This document shows, piece after piece, positions 50,716 through 62,530 of a DNA stretch of 64,000 nucleotides. Source of the DNA: Molanna angustata (lineage: Eukaryota; Arthropoda; Insecta; Trichoptera; Molannidae). Every line of letters starts with the position of its first letter. Position 1 is the stretch's first letter. The notes under the pieces were generated by a model, which saw nothing but the letters and a program-made list of their open reading frames with translations, made no database searches and was not told where the DNA came from. The position numbers were made by a program, and so were the translations under genes. The DNA lies in the NCBI GenBank assembly GCA_963576475.1, contig OY754973.1, positions 7,772,052 through 7,836,051 on the forward strand. The letters run 5' to 3'.

Positions 50716-51228
50716 TTGTATTTTTTTGTTTAGTATAATATGTATTTAAAATGAATTAATTATAACATGTATTTAAACGTCTAATTCACAAACTAATGCA
50801 ATTTGAATTTGAATAAGTTAAAAAATATTTTTTCGTGAATGGATAAAACTTATCATTAACATAACGTATATCATATACTTTATAATAGAACAAAGTATGT
50901 ATAGGTAGATACTTTTTGTATCGGAATTACAACAGGAAAATAGGCAGATAAATTATTATAAAAATAACGACACAATGTCAGGTACCTACATATAAACTTA
51001 AAAAAAATAGTAAATCGTATTTTTGGTAATAAATTGAGATCACACATTCACATTAAACATGACATTAGACTAAGTACCCAAGTTTATATAAGTATAGGAA
51101 AAAATATGTTTTTAAATTCTTATCCAATTAAACACTTGAAACTAATTCAAAACAGTTCAATAATTTTTAAAATTGGAATGTACTGAAGAAAAATATTATT
51201 GATAGCAAAATGTCAGTCTTGAAATAAA

Positions 51229-52213
51229 TTAAGTCTTATCAGTTTCCACATCTTCGACGTCTGATTCAGGCAATGTGTCTTTTAATGTTAAAGAATTTGG
51301 AATGGTGGTATACTCATGTTGGAAATGAGCGGGGATAACTTTGTCCTTACAAAGTTTAATTGAACCGTCATATTTTGGTTTTGATATTGGTAGAAGATAT
51401 CGATAGCATGGCATAAGAGGTAGTTTAGTTTTCGACTGAACTCGATTTCACTTATTTTTCTTGAATGTAGCAATCCTAATTTTTCCCGTCAAATTACCCT
51501 TGAAATATTTATCATCAAAAGAGTCCCATTTATAAAAATCTTCATAACTTGCTTTTTCAACCTCATATGGAAAAGGGTCCTTTCTTGCCGTGGCAAACAC
51601 AGTGTACCACTGCGACGGTGCATATATGATAGTTTTCTTGAAGTTTGCTTCTATTACTGCATGGACACTATCAACGGGCATGTATGTGTGACCAGTCAGT
51701 AAATAATTTACTTAAATTGTTTCAAGATTTTGACATATTTGTAAAGTTGAGTGTATCATCGCTAAAACTATCCGGTTCCGATTTTGGCCTGGGCAGCAGT
51801 CACAGTAAAGGAGTAAGTTTTTAATGTCGCCTCTCTCATCTACAGACTTAATGTATTTTTGTAGAATACTGGCGATTTCATTGGCTCCTCTTTTCCCATT
51901 GCTTTCGTCCCAATAGAAACAAAATACTTTGCGTGTACCATTCTCGTAAAAACACAAGTTGTACACCGCTAATTTACGCGAATAATATAATAGCATAGAT
52001 TCACCATGAGGAGTATTCAAGACCTTTTCCAGGTCAAAACTCACACATAGAGTGCTGGAATCACTTTTATGAATATTTTTATGAGCGAAGAAGCGATACT
52101 AGCTTTCATTTTTCTCAATCTCATGAGCTGCTTTCTCTGCCATTTTTGCTGTATCGGTGGAATCTAACTTAACATCACTCTTAACACTACGCACGGGAGG
52201 CACAACTACCATT
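51229..52213 (-). pseudogene. DUF7869-like protein (candidate transposase) with three in-frame stops
   Basis: One minus-strand frame runs from an ATG near 52213 to a stop at 51229 and is broken by TAG near 52100, TAA near 51709 and TGA at about 51448, with no frameshift. Readable parts are FDLEKVLNTPHGESM, YYSRKLAVYNLCFYENGT, WDESNGKRGANEIAS, LLYCDCCPGQNRNR, LLTGHTYMPVDSVHAVIE, APSQWYTVFATARK and a basic C-terminal segment. This series matches arthropod proteins of the DUF7869 type. The spaced D (WDES), D (YCDCCPGQN) and E (HAVIE) look like an RNase-H-fold DDE triad, which with the flanking TIRs suggests a transposase; that is inference. About 330 codons, so the N-terminus may be missing. Confidence 0.75.
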
Positions 52214-52786
52214 ATAATTAAAATTTGTTCTCGCAAAAGATATCTAAGCGACAATGATATAACAAAAAAAACAGGTCATATTATCCTAAGCAACATATTT
52301 GATATTTAATAGAATCAGGAATAAATTACTAACAGACATGTTTTTAGTATATGAAAACTGATAAAAATATCTAAACGCCAAACATAAAATATTCAAGGAA
52401 TGGTAAAAATGCGTAAATAAGAAAAAAATACAATTTTCTGAGGGGTAAAATTAACTAACCTAAATTATTTTTTTTCGTGAGATCGGGATAAGATGAACAA
52501 AAGCCAAAAAAGTATTTATCAAAATCATGTAAAATTTACTAAATACAAAAACTGTTATGGAAAAAAATCCTAAATACATTATTTTTTAAAAAGATAAGAA
52601 AGTTAGTCGCTTGGTCGCCGAAAACTAGTAAAAATGCTCAAAATGAAATATATCTAAGCGACATCAAAAGTCGTCACAGAAACATGAGAGTAAGGCCAAT
52701 CGACGCGGGATTTTTTGGCGAATCCAATAATGTATATAACTCAATATCGCCCAAACTGTCGCTTAGTCGATTTTTCCTTTCAAGCG

Positions 52787-52789
<3 letters not shown>

Positions 52790-52878
<89 letters not shown>
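52790..52878. repeat. (TA)n flanking the right end of the DNA transposon
   Basis: 89 bases of alternating A and T immediately after the right terminus. Confidence 0.95.
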
Positions 52879-52882
<4 letters not shown>

Positions 52883-54640
52883 AATTTGGATCACTGTGAT
52901 ATTCGTTTTGTTCTCATAGCCTCTTTGTGAAGTCTGTTCTGAATGGGTATACGGTATGTTTATAAATTAAAATGGAACCTTGTGAATTTCCCTATGTACT
53001 TTAAACATTGCGATCTTCGGGTGGGTTGTTCCTATATGTATCTAAATTTTAAAAAAGTAACACTAATTTTCGTTTTCAACTCTAAACATATTTATTAGGA
53101 CGGTTGTGAGTAGGTATGTGCTATGAAGATATTATTATAATAATATTAATAGTAACTTTTATTTAGACGTAAAAAATACAAAATTAATACATCTAGTGTA
53201 AACATTAAGTTTATAAATTTTGTTTTGATACAATAATAAATTATGGTACAGAGTATGACACTAAATTATTAAAACATGTAAAAGTATGGAGAACATTAAT
53301 ATTTTTTAACTATGTGTTCAGAACCTAGCCTACGAAAGGCGGCAAGACTTGTGGTTTCTTTTATGTTTGGTGAAAAACTATCAAATATTTTGAGATCTTT
53401 ATGGTATAAACAATTTGTTGTAAGTACTTGTTAATCTCGTTTTTGGAAATCTTAAATCCTGACATCCTCTCGTAGGGTAGGGTCTCGTAGGGCAGGGTGG
53501 GGTATATTGGGTTCAATTCCGATGACGAATTAAAATTTGTATGAATATTTAAATCATAAAAAACAAAAATGTGTTCACCAGAACTGTCACTCTAAACTAT
53601 GTAATATATTTTATAAAACACTAGGGATATTTTTTTGTCATTTTGATATTATAAAACTTGACATTTACAATGACAAAAATAAGTAGATAACTACTGCCCA
53701 ACTAAAAAATCCTGTTCTTGGGCTAGCAGTTTACAAAATACATTGAATCCCTTGTTTGAATCCTTTGAATTTCATTTTGTACTCCAAACATCGTAAGGTA
53801 GCTTGGGATTTTGTATTATAGTTAATTATACAATTTATAAAATCGACCACTGCGAAAACGGTTACGAATCGACCGTAGAATACAGTACCAAATATCTATG
53901 TAGAAACGATAATAGTAATATTTCATACATGTACTTGTGTTCAAAATTGGTTTCACTTAGCGTTTTGAGTGAGGTGAAGGTTCAGAATAGGATAGTACCT
54001 ACATACCAATAGGGTATGGGTCTTCTGAGGATAAACTTTATCCTGTTGGAAAACATTTCTGGCTTTGTCATGCCAGAGAAAGACGATTTTGGTTGGAGAA
54101 TTAGTACACTGAATAGTCAGCTATATGGAAATATCATGTTTTACCTAATGCTGTACATTGTACATAGTACCTATGTACTTCCTATTTTATATTGGTATGT
54201 TAATTTTTTAATAGACTTATTAATTATCGAAACAAACACTGAGAACAACTAGGATAGCTAAACTGTTAACTAAGCCTTTGTTATCAGTAACTCAAGTTTG
54301 GCTATTATGGGGGGGCAAGTCTGGTCCACCAGCGAATTCAAAACCATCCATGTTTACCCATATCATGGATATAATTATCTTATGGAGTTCTATAATATCT
54401 TAAGATATTCATAATATGTTAATAATTAAGAGTTCTATATATCTTAAATTGGAGTAGTCACAATAATTTTGTTGCTTTTAACATAATTTTTTTTACTATT
54501 ATCAAAAAAAAAAAATACATTATATTACCTACTCGTATTTTACTCTCCGCTACTATGGAACAGTAGAGAGTAATATTTTCAAAATTTTTAAGCTGAGAGA
54601 GTGCATAATATAAGTTTCATCTTGTTTTTTGTGCATGGCG
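52879..54640. other. Unassigned AT-rich sequence with one short dispersed repeat
   Basis: 53691-53736 (CTACTGCCCAACTAAAAAAT and GGGCTAGCAGTTTACA) matches 29072-29118. Otherwise no gene or repeat recognised; frames at 53803-54012 and 54016-54252 are short and unsupported. Confidence 0.4.
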
Positions 54641-54700
54641 TATGGACGCGGGTTCGAATTCTGCCTCAAACATTTTTGTTAACCTATAGCACAATAATTA
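54641..54700 (+). mobile_element. SINE fragment with B box
   Basis: GGACGCGGGTTCGAATTCTG (B box at 54649-54661) followed by CCTCAAACATTTTTGTTAAC resembles the region after the B box of the SINE at 26427. The A box is missing. Confidence 0.4.
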
Positions 54701-55084
54701 TTGGTAGGTTGAGGTAATGTATGTGGATATATATGTTCATTATACAAGAAGAGATTAATAAAAAATCATAATATGTAGTACCTACTGGGAAAATTTGTTT
54801 GCTCTGTAAAATCAAAACCGTGTTTTATACAATCTTTGTGTCTTTGTCTAAACAATCAATCTTTTTCAATACCATGTATGAACATAGGTACATTCATTAT
54901 TTACCAAACAATTTTTCTATAGATGACATTAGAATAAAGTTTCGTGGTCATACTATAGATGGCGATGGTGTATTAAACTTATGTTTAAGTGTTTGAAAAT
55001 TGCCATTCAACATAATACTATATACAGAATTTTGAAAATAATTTGTGAACGTGGCGCAAACGCTTAAAGTGATCACATAAACCA

Positions 55085-55160
55085 ACTTTTCTCGGTTCTC
55101 CTATAAATATGAATTCCGACTTCGTCTGTTTTCAGATGTATAGTCTGTCAAAAAATGGAA
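55085..55160 (-). repeat. Short fragment similar to the interior of element 1
   Basis: On minus, CATTTTTTGACAG, then ACGAAGTCGGAATTC and ATAGGAGAACCGAGAAA parallels 2209-2287 on the plus strand. About 75 bases; may be a relic of the same LTR family. A 117-codon plus-strand frame (55109-55462) overlapping it has no similarity I recognise. Confidence 0.4.
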
Positions 55161-55464
55161 TTACAATTTCAGAAAAATGTCTTGAACCGACGTTATTTGA
55201 TGCATTTTGTCTTACTGACCGTATGATGCTATCTAAAGAATTAACAAATACACAGACCTTCAGTTCTGCATGTCTCTATTTGGTATCATTACAGTTGTAC
55301 CTACATACTCTGAAGCCTGTACGCGTTAATAATTCACTTATAGTTATCTTGTACCTTTGGAAATTTGCAAGAAAGAATTCCGAAGCAATAACCCCACTCA
55401 GCTACCTCACGGGATCCACATCTTTGCTGGATGGAATTCTCCACGGTATATCCCGAGGCTGAAA

Positions 55465-56089
55465 TCCCCTTTCAATTATTAATTCCTGTGATATTTTATT
55501 CACACGGTTCAGTGAAACTTGATACGTCTCATAACTACAGGGATCTGTTGCATCAGTTCTATATACTTACTTACATATATAAAAGTGAATTTAATTAACC
55601 GTTTTGGTATGCGAATTTTGCCCTAAACCACTATATTTTGAGTCACTATGCGACATGTTTCGGGAGTGCTGTCCTGCCATCGACCGGCTAGTTGAGACAT
55701 TGACCGGCTAGTTGAATTTTTAATTATTTGACTCTTGAGATTTTTATTATGTATTTTTTTGAGTGCCTACTTCCGTAATGTGATTTATTTATTTATTTTA
55801 TTTTAGAAAAGAAAATAGTCATTACATATTTTACATTAATAAAAAAAAGTAGGTAATAAAGAAAGTAAGCCAACAAAATTGTTCCACAGATTAATATAAC
55901 AAGACAATTCAAGCGAAAAAAGAAAAGAAAAATATTTGTGATTAATAAAAAGTGTGGTGTAAGTGTACAATTGTGATGTGTGTATGTATTTTATGAAGCG
56001 AGGGTGGGGCATGGAGAAGGGTAGGAGAGGAGGAAAGGGTGAGTTGTCATATTAATATAGTATTGGACATACCAAAAATTATGCAATTT
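55465..56089. other. Unassigned; possibly 3' UTR of the LINE at 56090
   Basis: At 55785-55800 there is (TTTA)n which, on minus, would be an (AAAT)n tail about 300 bases downstream of the LINE remnant. No other feature. Confidence 0.35.
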
Positions 56090-56640
56090 GGTTCAGAATG
56101 TATTTAATAATATATAGTATTGATGATTGATGATAGTTGTTTTTTTAATGATTGTAGGCTTTTGTTTAAAATATCTGGCTTATGATTAAGGTTATTGTAC
56201 ATATTGCAGCAACGGTTAGTAAAAGTGTTGTTTGCATAGTTTGTTCTTGAGTATTTAGTGTAAAAAAGGAGGTTCTAGCGGTTTAGTCTGGCGGGGCAGT
56301 TGAACGGGATTTGTACTAAGAGATACGAACTATCTATTTGGTTGTTGAGTAATTTATATAGGAAACATATATCAGTTATACCCCTTCTTTTGTTGAGTGG
56401 TAACATTTGGTGATGTTTTAGAGATTCCTCATAACTGATACCAAATCGTCTAGTTCTAAAATCGAGGTGTTTGATGATTTTCTTTCTATGTTGTCTATGT
56501 GCAACTTATAATGAGGATTCCATACAGTGGTTGCGTATTCCACGTGACTTCGAACATATGCGTTAAATAAGATTTTGAGAGAATCAATATTCTTAAATGG
56601 TTTGGTCACTCTTAAGATAAAGCCCAATAAAATTAGTAAG
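56090..56640 (-). pseudogene. CR1-like LINE remnant, C-terminal region
   Basis: The minus frame at 56418-56627 gives LKILFNAYVRSHVEYATTVW and NPHYKLHIDNIERK. A frameshift follows, then IIKHLDFRTRRFG, PLNKRRGITDICFLYKLLNN and FNCPARLNR. VRS..EYA..VWNP....HI..IE and the KRR...D..FLYKL.N module are the classic end of CR1-like RT proteins. EN and RT catalytic parts are absent. Confidence 0.75.
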
Positions 56641-58544
56641 GCTCTGTTTCATCAGTTCTATAAATCTGTTGAAGGGAATACAATTAATTGATTATTGTTT
56701 ATATTATGTGTTGATATTTGACATTCGTTACAGTAAATCTTTAGTGCTTCACTTATGTGAATAGATATGCACGCCATTTCATCTTAAATACTTCGGCCAT
56801 GTGATGAGAAGTTCATGATAACAAATCTTGAGTACTTAGATCATTTGATGAAACATTTTCAATGTTTTTTTTTGCTAATTGAACTTCAAGTGCTAATTCG
56901 TTGTTATTTGTCAGTTTTAAGTTTTTTCGAATTGAGCAAATATTATGAACCTGTTTAAAAAAATCTTTTCCCTTTTTTATCTTAGATTTTTGATTCACAT
57001 ACAAAAGCAATGTAGGGAACCTTGACAATCTTAAGAAGCGTGTCAATTATTCGAGTGCGAATGATATACAAAATAATATTTGTTTATTCCCGTGTAACGA
57101 AAAATGGAAAGATATATTTTACGACGCTTGAAATATTTACTTCATCTTCAGGGTTAATTTTTAAAATTCCTAGTATCCATTAGGTTTCATAAAAAATTGT
57201 TAAAAATTCATAAAATATTTAATTCTAAAGGCGCGCTGTCGTGTTTCTGACAAGGACTTTATTTATTTATTAATTCTGTCACTCACTTTGAGAATCAGGC
57301 CTTTTATTAATAACTTTTATGAATCAGCACTATTTATTATTATACCTAGTGATGAGTCAATGCATGACCATGACTAGGGTATAATCTTGGTCTTGGTCTT
57401 TTGGAATTTGTCTTTGTTTAGTATGTAGGGCGTGTCAAAATCTCAACTAAAGTCGATATTTTTGTACCATTCGAAACAACAGACGATATAAAACGTATGA
57501 AAGGTGTTCTTAATACTTTGTTGCAAACATCGTTTGAATATCAACAAAAAAATCAATATGGTTTATACCCATATAAACATTCAAATAAATTAGTGGAACA
57601 CATCACATGATTCTCGAAATTTATTAATCAAGGATATTGTAAGATGGTGTCGACAGAGAAAAAGGTTCTAGAACATGGAGTCCAGAATGGCAGATTCGAG
57701 AACGGTTAAAGTGGCCAGGGACAATATCCCCCAAGAGAACAGACCCCCAGAATGCCCTCTTAAGACAAAAGAACAGCTGGTGATTCACGTCTCAAGACGG
57801 AAACTGACTAAGGATTATAACAAGTATACAAGATAGAGATAAGAAAAATATTTATTACGATTTTTTTTCATTCTTCTTAGATGAAATAGTACCGAAATCT
57901 CTAGAAAAGTCTACATAGGTTTCGTCAGCCTTTGAAGAAGATTTAAGTAACTAACTCATGTTGAGAGTTAAGTGCTGGCCACAATCCGCTCGTTTACATA
58001 ATACATAAGTTATCAATTATGATTTATCGAGATACAATTGAATTCTATGAATTAAATACAACATTTAGATCGATAATATTCTAATTTATGGATGTTCGCC
58101 AAAACTTTCCCAGTTTGGTTAAACAATTAAGCTGTTACAATTTTAATTATATGTCGCATTGGTAGGTACATTAAATGTATACAGTAGAAAATGTTACAGT
58201 GTGTTTTACAAAGTTTACAGATCGTGCCGATATTATTACTAGGTACAACAAGAACATAACACATATGTATTACAAACTCACAACATGCTATGCTGGGTAT
58301 AACTGCAACAAAAAACTTTCGAATGAACTTTGAATCGTTGCAATAAATTAAAACAATTTTTTGTAGTTCTTAAAAAAATATGATTTGATTTGATCTGGAA
58401 CGCATGTGAGATAAAATATCAACTACAACAACGTACCTGACGACGTATAACCTAGGTGAATTCATGTATTGATGTGCCAAATCGCGTCGCTGATTGGATT
58501 GATGACAGGTAGGTATTAAGACGGCCAATTTGGATCTGGTTGAT
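56641..58544. other. Unassigned sequence with one repeat end
   Basis: 57955-57996 (GAGAGTTAAGTGCTGGCCAC and AATCCGCTCGTTTA) resembles the outer end of the 39405/48450 repeat. A 77-codon lysine-rich minus frame at 56813-57046 is not recognised. Nothing else identified. Confidence 0.4.
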
Positions 58545-59040
58545 CTGTTTTCGATCAACCGTTAGAGGTTCTGGCTACGTGTCCTGCTCATTTCCATTTT
58601 AGAGTTGCCACACGGTGGATTATATCATTTACTTTTGATCTTTCTATCACCGTTTCATTTCTTACTTTATATCATTGTGACAAACCTAGCATGGTTCCTT
58701 TTTATAGATCTTTATAGACTTTTTATAGACCGTAGTTTCTCGACCTTAGTTTAGAAAGAGTAACTATTTCTATAACATTTTTAGCTACCGGCAGTACACA
58801 TGATTCATACACTTTCCTTTTCAGGTGTGTGGGTGATTTCCAATTTTTCAAGATATAACTATCCCATTTTTACGAAAGCAGCCCAACTAAGTCCAATCAT
58901 TCTTTTGAGTTCTGCAGTCTGGTTTTTTTTATTCAGTCAAATGCTATGCCCATGTATTCTTGGAAACTTTCTATGTTGCTGCTCACAACCACAATCATGA
59001 AGTATTTTGTACCCATAACTTTGGTTTTTGCTAGGTTAAA
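58545..59040 (-). pseudogene. LINE A, 3' half: RTE-type EN-RT remnant
   Basis: The minus strand gives NLAKTKVMGTKYF, KRKVYESCVLPVAKN, ATMLGLSHNDIK and SKMEMSRTRSQNL with several stops. These correspond to the (K)TKVM, K.KV...CVLPV, RAMLG.S..D and KW.WAGH.AR positions of a widespread insect EN-RT. Its upstream continuation lies at 60072-60310, on the other side of an inserted LINE. Confidence 0.65.
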
Positions 59041-59045
59041 TACAT

Positions 59046-60071
59046 CATCATCATCATCTGTGGCTCTTCAACCCAGGTCGGGTCTTAGCCTCCTGCAGAT
59101 TCCGTGTCCACTGGCTGTCGGTCTTGTGATGCATTACGCCAGTTATGGATGCCGATATTGTTTGCATTCTTCACTACTCCGTCCAGCCATCGAAGCTTCG
59201 GCCTTCCAATTCTTCTTCGTCACCCCAGTGCACCATTCATAATTCGTCTTTGTACGTCCTCTTCGCTCATTTTCTGTCCGGCCCATCCGGGTCTTCCGAT
59301 TTTTATTTTACTCAAGATGGTGGAATCCGTGTACAGATCATACAGTTCCTGGTTGTATCTAATACACCATTCTCCGTTGTAACAAATCATTGATCCTTCT
59401 CAGAACTTTTCTCTCAAAAGTTTCCAAGGCTCTTCCATCAGTTTTAATGATTGCTTAGTATTCCAATCCATATGAGAGTACTGGCCGGATAAGAGTCGTT
59501 TTTGGTGAGGTGACGAGACTTCATGTGCCTCTGCAACCCAAAGTAGCACCTGTTTCCGGCCACTATTCGACGTTTGATTTCGATTGATACATTATTGTCA
59601 TTTGTCACCATTGTACCGAGATACACAAACTCACCAACAGTTTCGAATGTATAATCATCAACTCGCAAATCTGGCGGTTTTCGGCGTCGTTGCACTGGTA
59701 TATACTTTATCTTTTCCTCGTTCACCATCAACCCCATGTTTCTCGCCGATTCGGTATTTTCCGAGCGTGCAATGATAAATATATCATCGGCATAGGCAAG
59801 GAGTTGCACAGATTTATTGAAGACATGGCCACCAGTTTGAATACCTGAGTCTCGGACGGCCTTTCCCAACGCCATATTAAACAGTGTGCAGGCAAGTGTA
59901 TCTACCTGCCTTAGTCCGTTGAAAGTCCTCAAGGTTTCGGACATATCCCGCTGTATTTTAACTCGACATTCTACGTTGCTCAATGTGAGCTTCACTAAGT
60001 TACCAAGTTTCTTAGGGATACTAAACTCATCCATGGCTCTGTAGAGTTTTTCTCGGTTTACTGTGTCGAAT
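59046..60071 (-). mobile_element. LINE B: 5'-truncated RTE-type element nested in LINE A
   Basis: On minus it runs from FDTVNREKLYRAMDEF through the RT core to a C-terminus with GRPKLRWLDGVVKNANNIGI and ends in a (GATGAT)n tail at 59046. It separates two pieces of LINE A that together resemble one continuous protein. The tail and 5' truncation show it arrived by target-primed reverse transcription. Confidence 0.8.
59050..60071 (-). pseudogene. Reverse transcriptase fragment of LINE B, frameshifted
   Basis: The frame at 59444-60034 holds NGLRQVDTLACTLFNMALGK (motif B region, with V where G is usual), LLAYADDIFIIAR (catalytic YADD), VNEEKIKYIPV, and FVYLGTMVTNDNNVSIEIKR. Near 59490 homology moves to another frame (TLIRPVLSYG, KTDGRALETFERKVLRRI), and near 59270 to a third (GRPKLRWLDGVV, NWRNASQDRQPVD). 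At least two frameshifts and one stop make it inactive. The endonuclease and RT motifs before A are missing. Confidence 0.85.
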
Positions 60072-60310
60072 TATCAATATGTTCAATACAAACTCCCACA
60101 TTATTGGATAACTCATTTATCTCTAGCAACATTTCGGCCAGCTCTTGAGGGTTATTGCTAACAAGACAATTTCGTGTTGTAAATCTTAGGTTATTAAGTT
60201 TTTTTCTATCAATGCGGACACCTTTTTTTCTCCTACTTAAGCTTTATACTAACATATTCCAATGCCAATATGAACAATTTTGGGGAAATTGTATCACCCG
60301 TTAAGTTTCA
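60072..60310 (-). pseudogene. LINE A, 5' piece: RTE-type RT remnant
   Basis: The minus strand reads GDTISPKLFILALEYVSIKL, then after a frameshift GVRIDRKKLNNLRF, and PQELAEMLLEINELSNNVGV. GDTISPKLF..ALE is motif B and the following helix of an insect EN-RT, and LNNLRF...(ADD lost) is the motif C region. The next expected residues (K TKVM) are found at 59040, beyond LINE B. Confidence 0.75.
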
Positions 60311-61524
60311 TCCCTGTAGAAAAAAGAGAAAAAAAATATTAATTAACTTACTATAATTTCTTTGAAATACTAATCTTATTAACTTTGTACAAAGTTTTTT
60401 TTAAACACTTTTACAAATTAAAAGAACGTCTCAAAATGACTCAAGTTATTCCATAGTTAAGCTGATGGTACTTGAAACTTCAGTGGAGCTCTCTCTGAAG
60501 AAGGTCAGAAGCGTCCTGTTAAAATTAGGGACATAGGATGTAGGGAATCGATATAAGAATAAATGTATTTTTTAGGGTTTATCATTAGTTCTGGCAAGGA
60601 ACTGTATCGTTTAGCATTTATTTAGATATCTCTTGCAAGACCAGCCTCTGAGTGCGAAACAAAACTCGAGAGTACCTACACATACTTTTTGAATTACAGT
60701 ATGGTAAAGGATATAGTAACTGGACAGTGACATTTACCGGACACTTTATAATTTAATCATTAAAAATAGAATCTGTGTTTTATTTATTGTTTTTAACTTG
60801 ATCAATTTTATTTTTTTAATTGTAAAATTCAATTTATTACAATATTTATACATCCAAATACAATTATACATATGTGTGTAATATAAATAATGATACAGAA
60901 TATTTCTTAAAACAAGATGTGAACGTAATCTGCTTTGCTAGGTTAAGAACCTGTTCTGAAGCAGTTCATGATTTTATATAATGTTATGTGTATGATTTTA
61001 TACTTTTTTGTCATATCCAATTATTGTATATTTCATTTTGTATAGACGTATTTCCAATAAACTTTTTGTAGGTATGTAAGATATCATGATTTACCTACTC
61101 CTAAGCAAATCATTGTACATTAATATGGCTTCAAATAAAAATTATAATAGTTAAAATCCAACAAATAATTACAGAAATATAGGGGTAACCATCACAATGG
61201 TCCCATTAAGTGGTCAGTTACTATATCGCTTCCCTTATTTACGTTTGGTAAATAAGCCTTAACCAAGGTAGGTATATTTAATGGCTACTGTAAAAGCTCG
61301 CAGAATAAAGTCGTTTGAGCACATGAGAAAAGCCAATGTCTAAATCGAAAAGTCTTTTTCTTAAATATCCCAAGAACACGCTAAGTCGTCGAGGATCTTC
61401 GCCTCCTCCAAAAGACATGGAAATAAAGAGAATATTCTCTGATAATAGAAAAAAATATCGAGTACCTGCTTTGAATACCAGATATGTGTAATAATATATC
61501 TTACTTACTTATCGAGTCCGGAAC
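60311..61524. other. Unassigned AT-rich sequence
   Basis: No recognised gene or repeat. Confidence 0.4.
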
Positions 61525-62365
61525 TCAGATTTTGCCACTCCAATGTGTGGCGGCGAAAATCGCCCTGTCGGTAAGTTTAATCAGGTCGTCCATGTGGCAA
61601 CCCTCGTTCAATTCTGGGCAGGACAGCAGATGGTCGTCATCCTGCACTGCCCCACAATCACAGAAGGTATCATCCTCCGTCGAGAAGCCCCACTTGTGCA
61701 GGTTGCTCTTGCAGCCACTCACACCCACCCTCAGCCTGTTCAGTGTCTTCCATATTGGGAATGGCAGGCAGTGCGCCATATTCGCCTTCTCGCTTGTGTC
61801 CATCCATGCAGAGATTGGGTCGTCCATCCACAACTCCTCTCGGCGTTGTTTCTGGGAGGTCTGCAGGTCGGCTGTGGACTTTAGGAAGCTATTCCTTGAC
61901 TTGAGGCGAGGGTTTGGTGCTTTATGTTCATAGAGTGGGTGTCTTGGGTCGTGTATCTGCTTATGCCTCTCCGCATCTGCTGCCACTCTTCTTCTGATGT
62001 TAGGGGGTGCTATGCCTATTATGGGATACAATTTGTTTTTGGCTGTGGGTCTAAGACATCCTGATATAATTCGTGCCATTTCATTAACTGCAACATCCAC
62101 TTGGTTGGCATGAGCTGATCCAAACCATACAGGGCAAGCATATTCGGCGGCAGAGAGGCACAGTCCCAGAGCAGAAGTGCGCAAGAGCTCAGGGCATGCT
62201 CCCCAAGTTGATCCGACAAGCTTTCTCAAGATATTATTTCTGGCGGAGACCTTCTGTTTCGTGTTTAGGCAGTGCTGCTTGTAAGTCAGAGATCGATCCA
62301 GTGTCACTCCCAGATACTTTGGTGCGTGGCAGTTTTCGAGTTCCTCATTTCTCCAGTTGACTAAT
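61525..62365 (-). pseudogene. Jockey-type LINE fragment, ORF2 C-terminus
   Basis: A minus-strand frame open for 260 codons (61525-62307), extending upstream in frame to about 62365 with NWRNEELENCHAPKYLGVTL. It contains LDRSLTYKQHC, RNNILRKLVGSTWGA, SALGLCLSAAEYACPVW, NEMARIISGCLRPT and LRVGVSGCKSN. It ends with the putative zinc-binding CDCGAVQDDDHLLSCP. This order is the C-terminal half of Jockey-group ORF2 proteins after the RT active site. The insert is 5' truncated but has no internal stop, so it is probably young. Confidence 0.88.
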
Positions 62366-62530
62366 ATATCGACTACCGTGGTGTAGTGGTAGGTTTTATC
62401 GTCGGTTTCCTATGTTCGATTACAAGCGGATGTGAAATGTATTGAAAAATGTTCATCTGGAAAATCTCTGGGGCGGAAATGCTGGTCACTGAGCAACAAC
62501 TTTATAGATCGCATACGATTCGAAGACGTT
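62366..62530 (+). mobile_element. Probable tRNA-derived SINE
   Basis: TGGTGTAGTGG (62379-62389) is a good A box and TGTTCGATTAC (62413-62423) a weaker B box at the right distance. The GTGGTGTAGTGG start resembles tRNA-Gly/Glu/Asp. No clear tail. Confidence 0.5.

Larger units (their letters stand above)
49734..52789 (-). mobile_element. DNA transposon with perfect 33-bp TIRs and DUF7869-like gene
   Basis: The terminal repeats 49734-49766 and 52757-52789 are exact reverse complements (starting CGACGCTTGAAAGG and reaching CTAAGCGACA). The 3,056-bp element lies between (TA)n tracts of 53 and 89 bp. Its only gene is a broken frame on the minus strand (51229-52213). The motif CTAAGCGACA recurs inside both ends. 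A fragment of the RTE LINE is inserted at about 50585-50715. I cannot assign a superfamily; the (TA)n flanks hide the target duplication. Confidence 0.85.

Noticed and set aside
55109..55462. 117-codon plus-strand frame as a host exon
   Set aside because: No similarity recognised and it overlaps a repeat-like fragment on the other strand; no splice or start evidence.
56813..57046. 77-codon lysine-rich minus frame as a transposase or gag fragment
   Set aside because: No diagnostic motif could be found.
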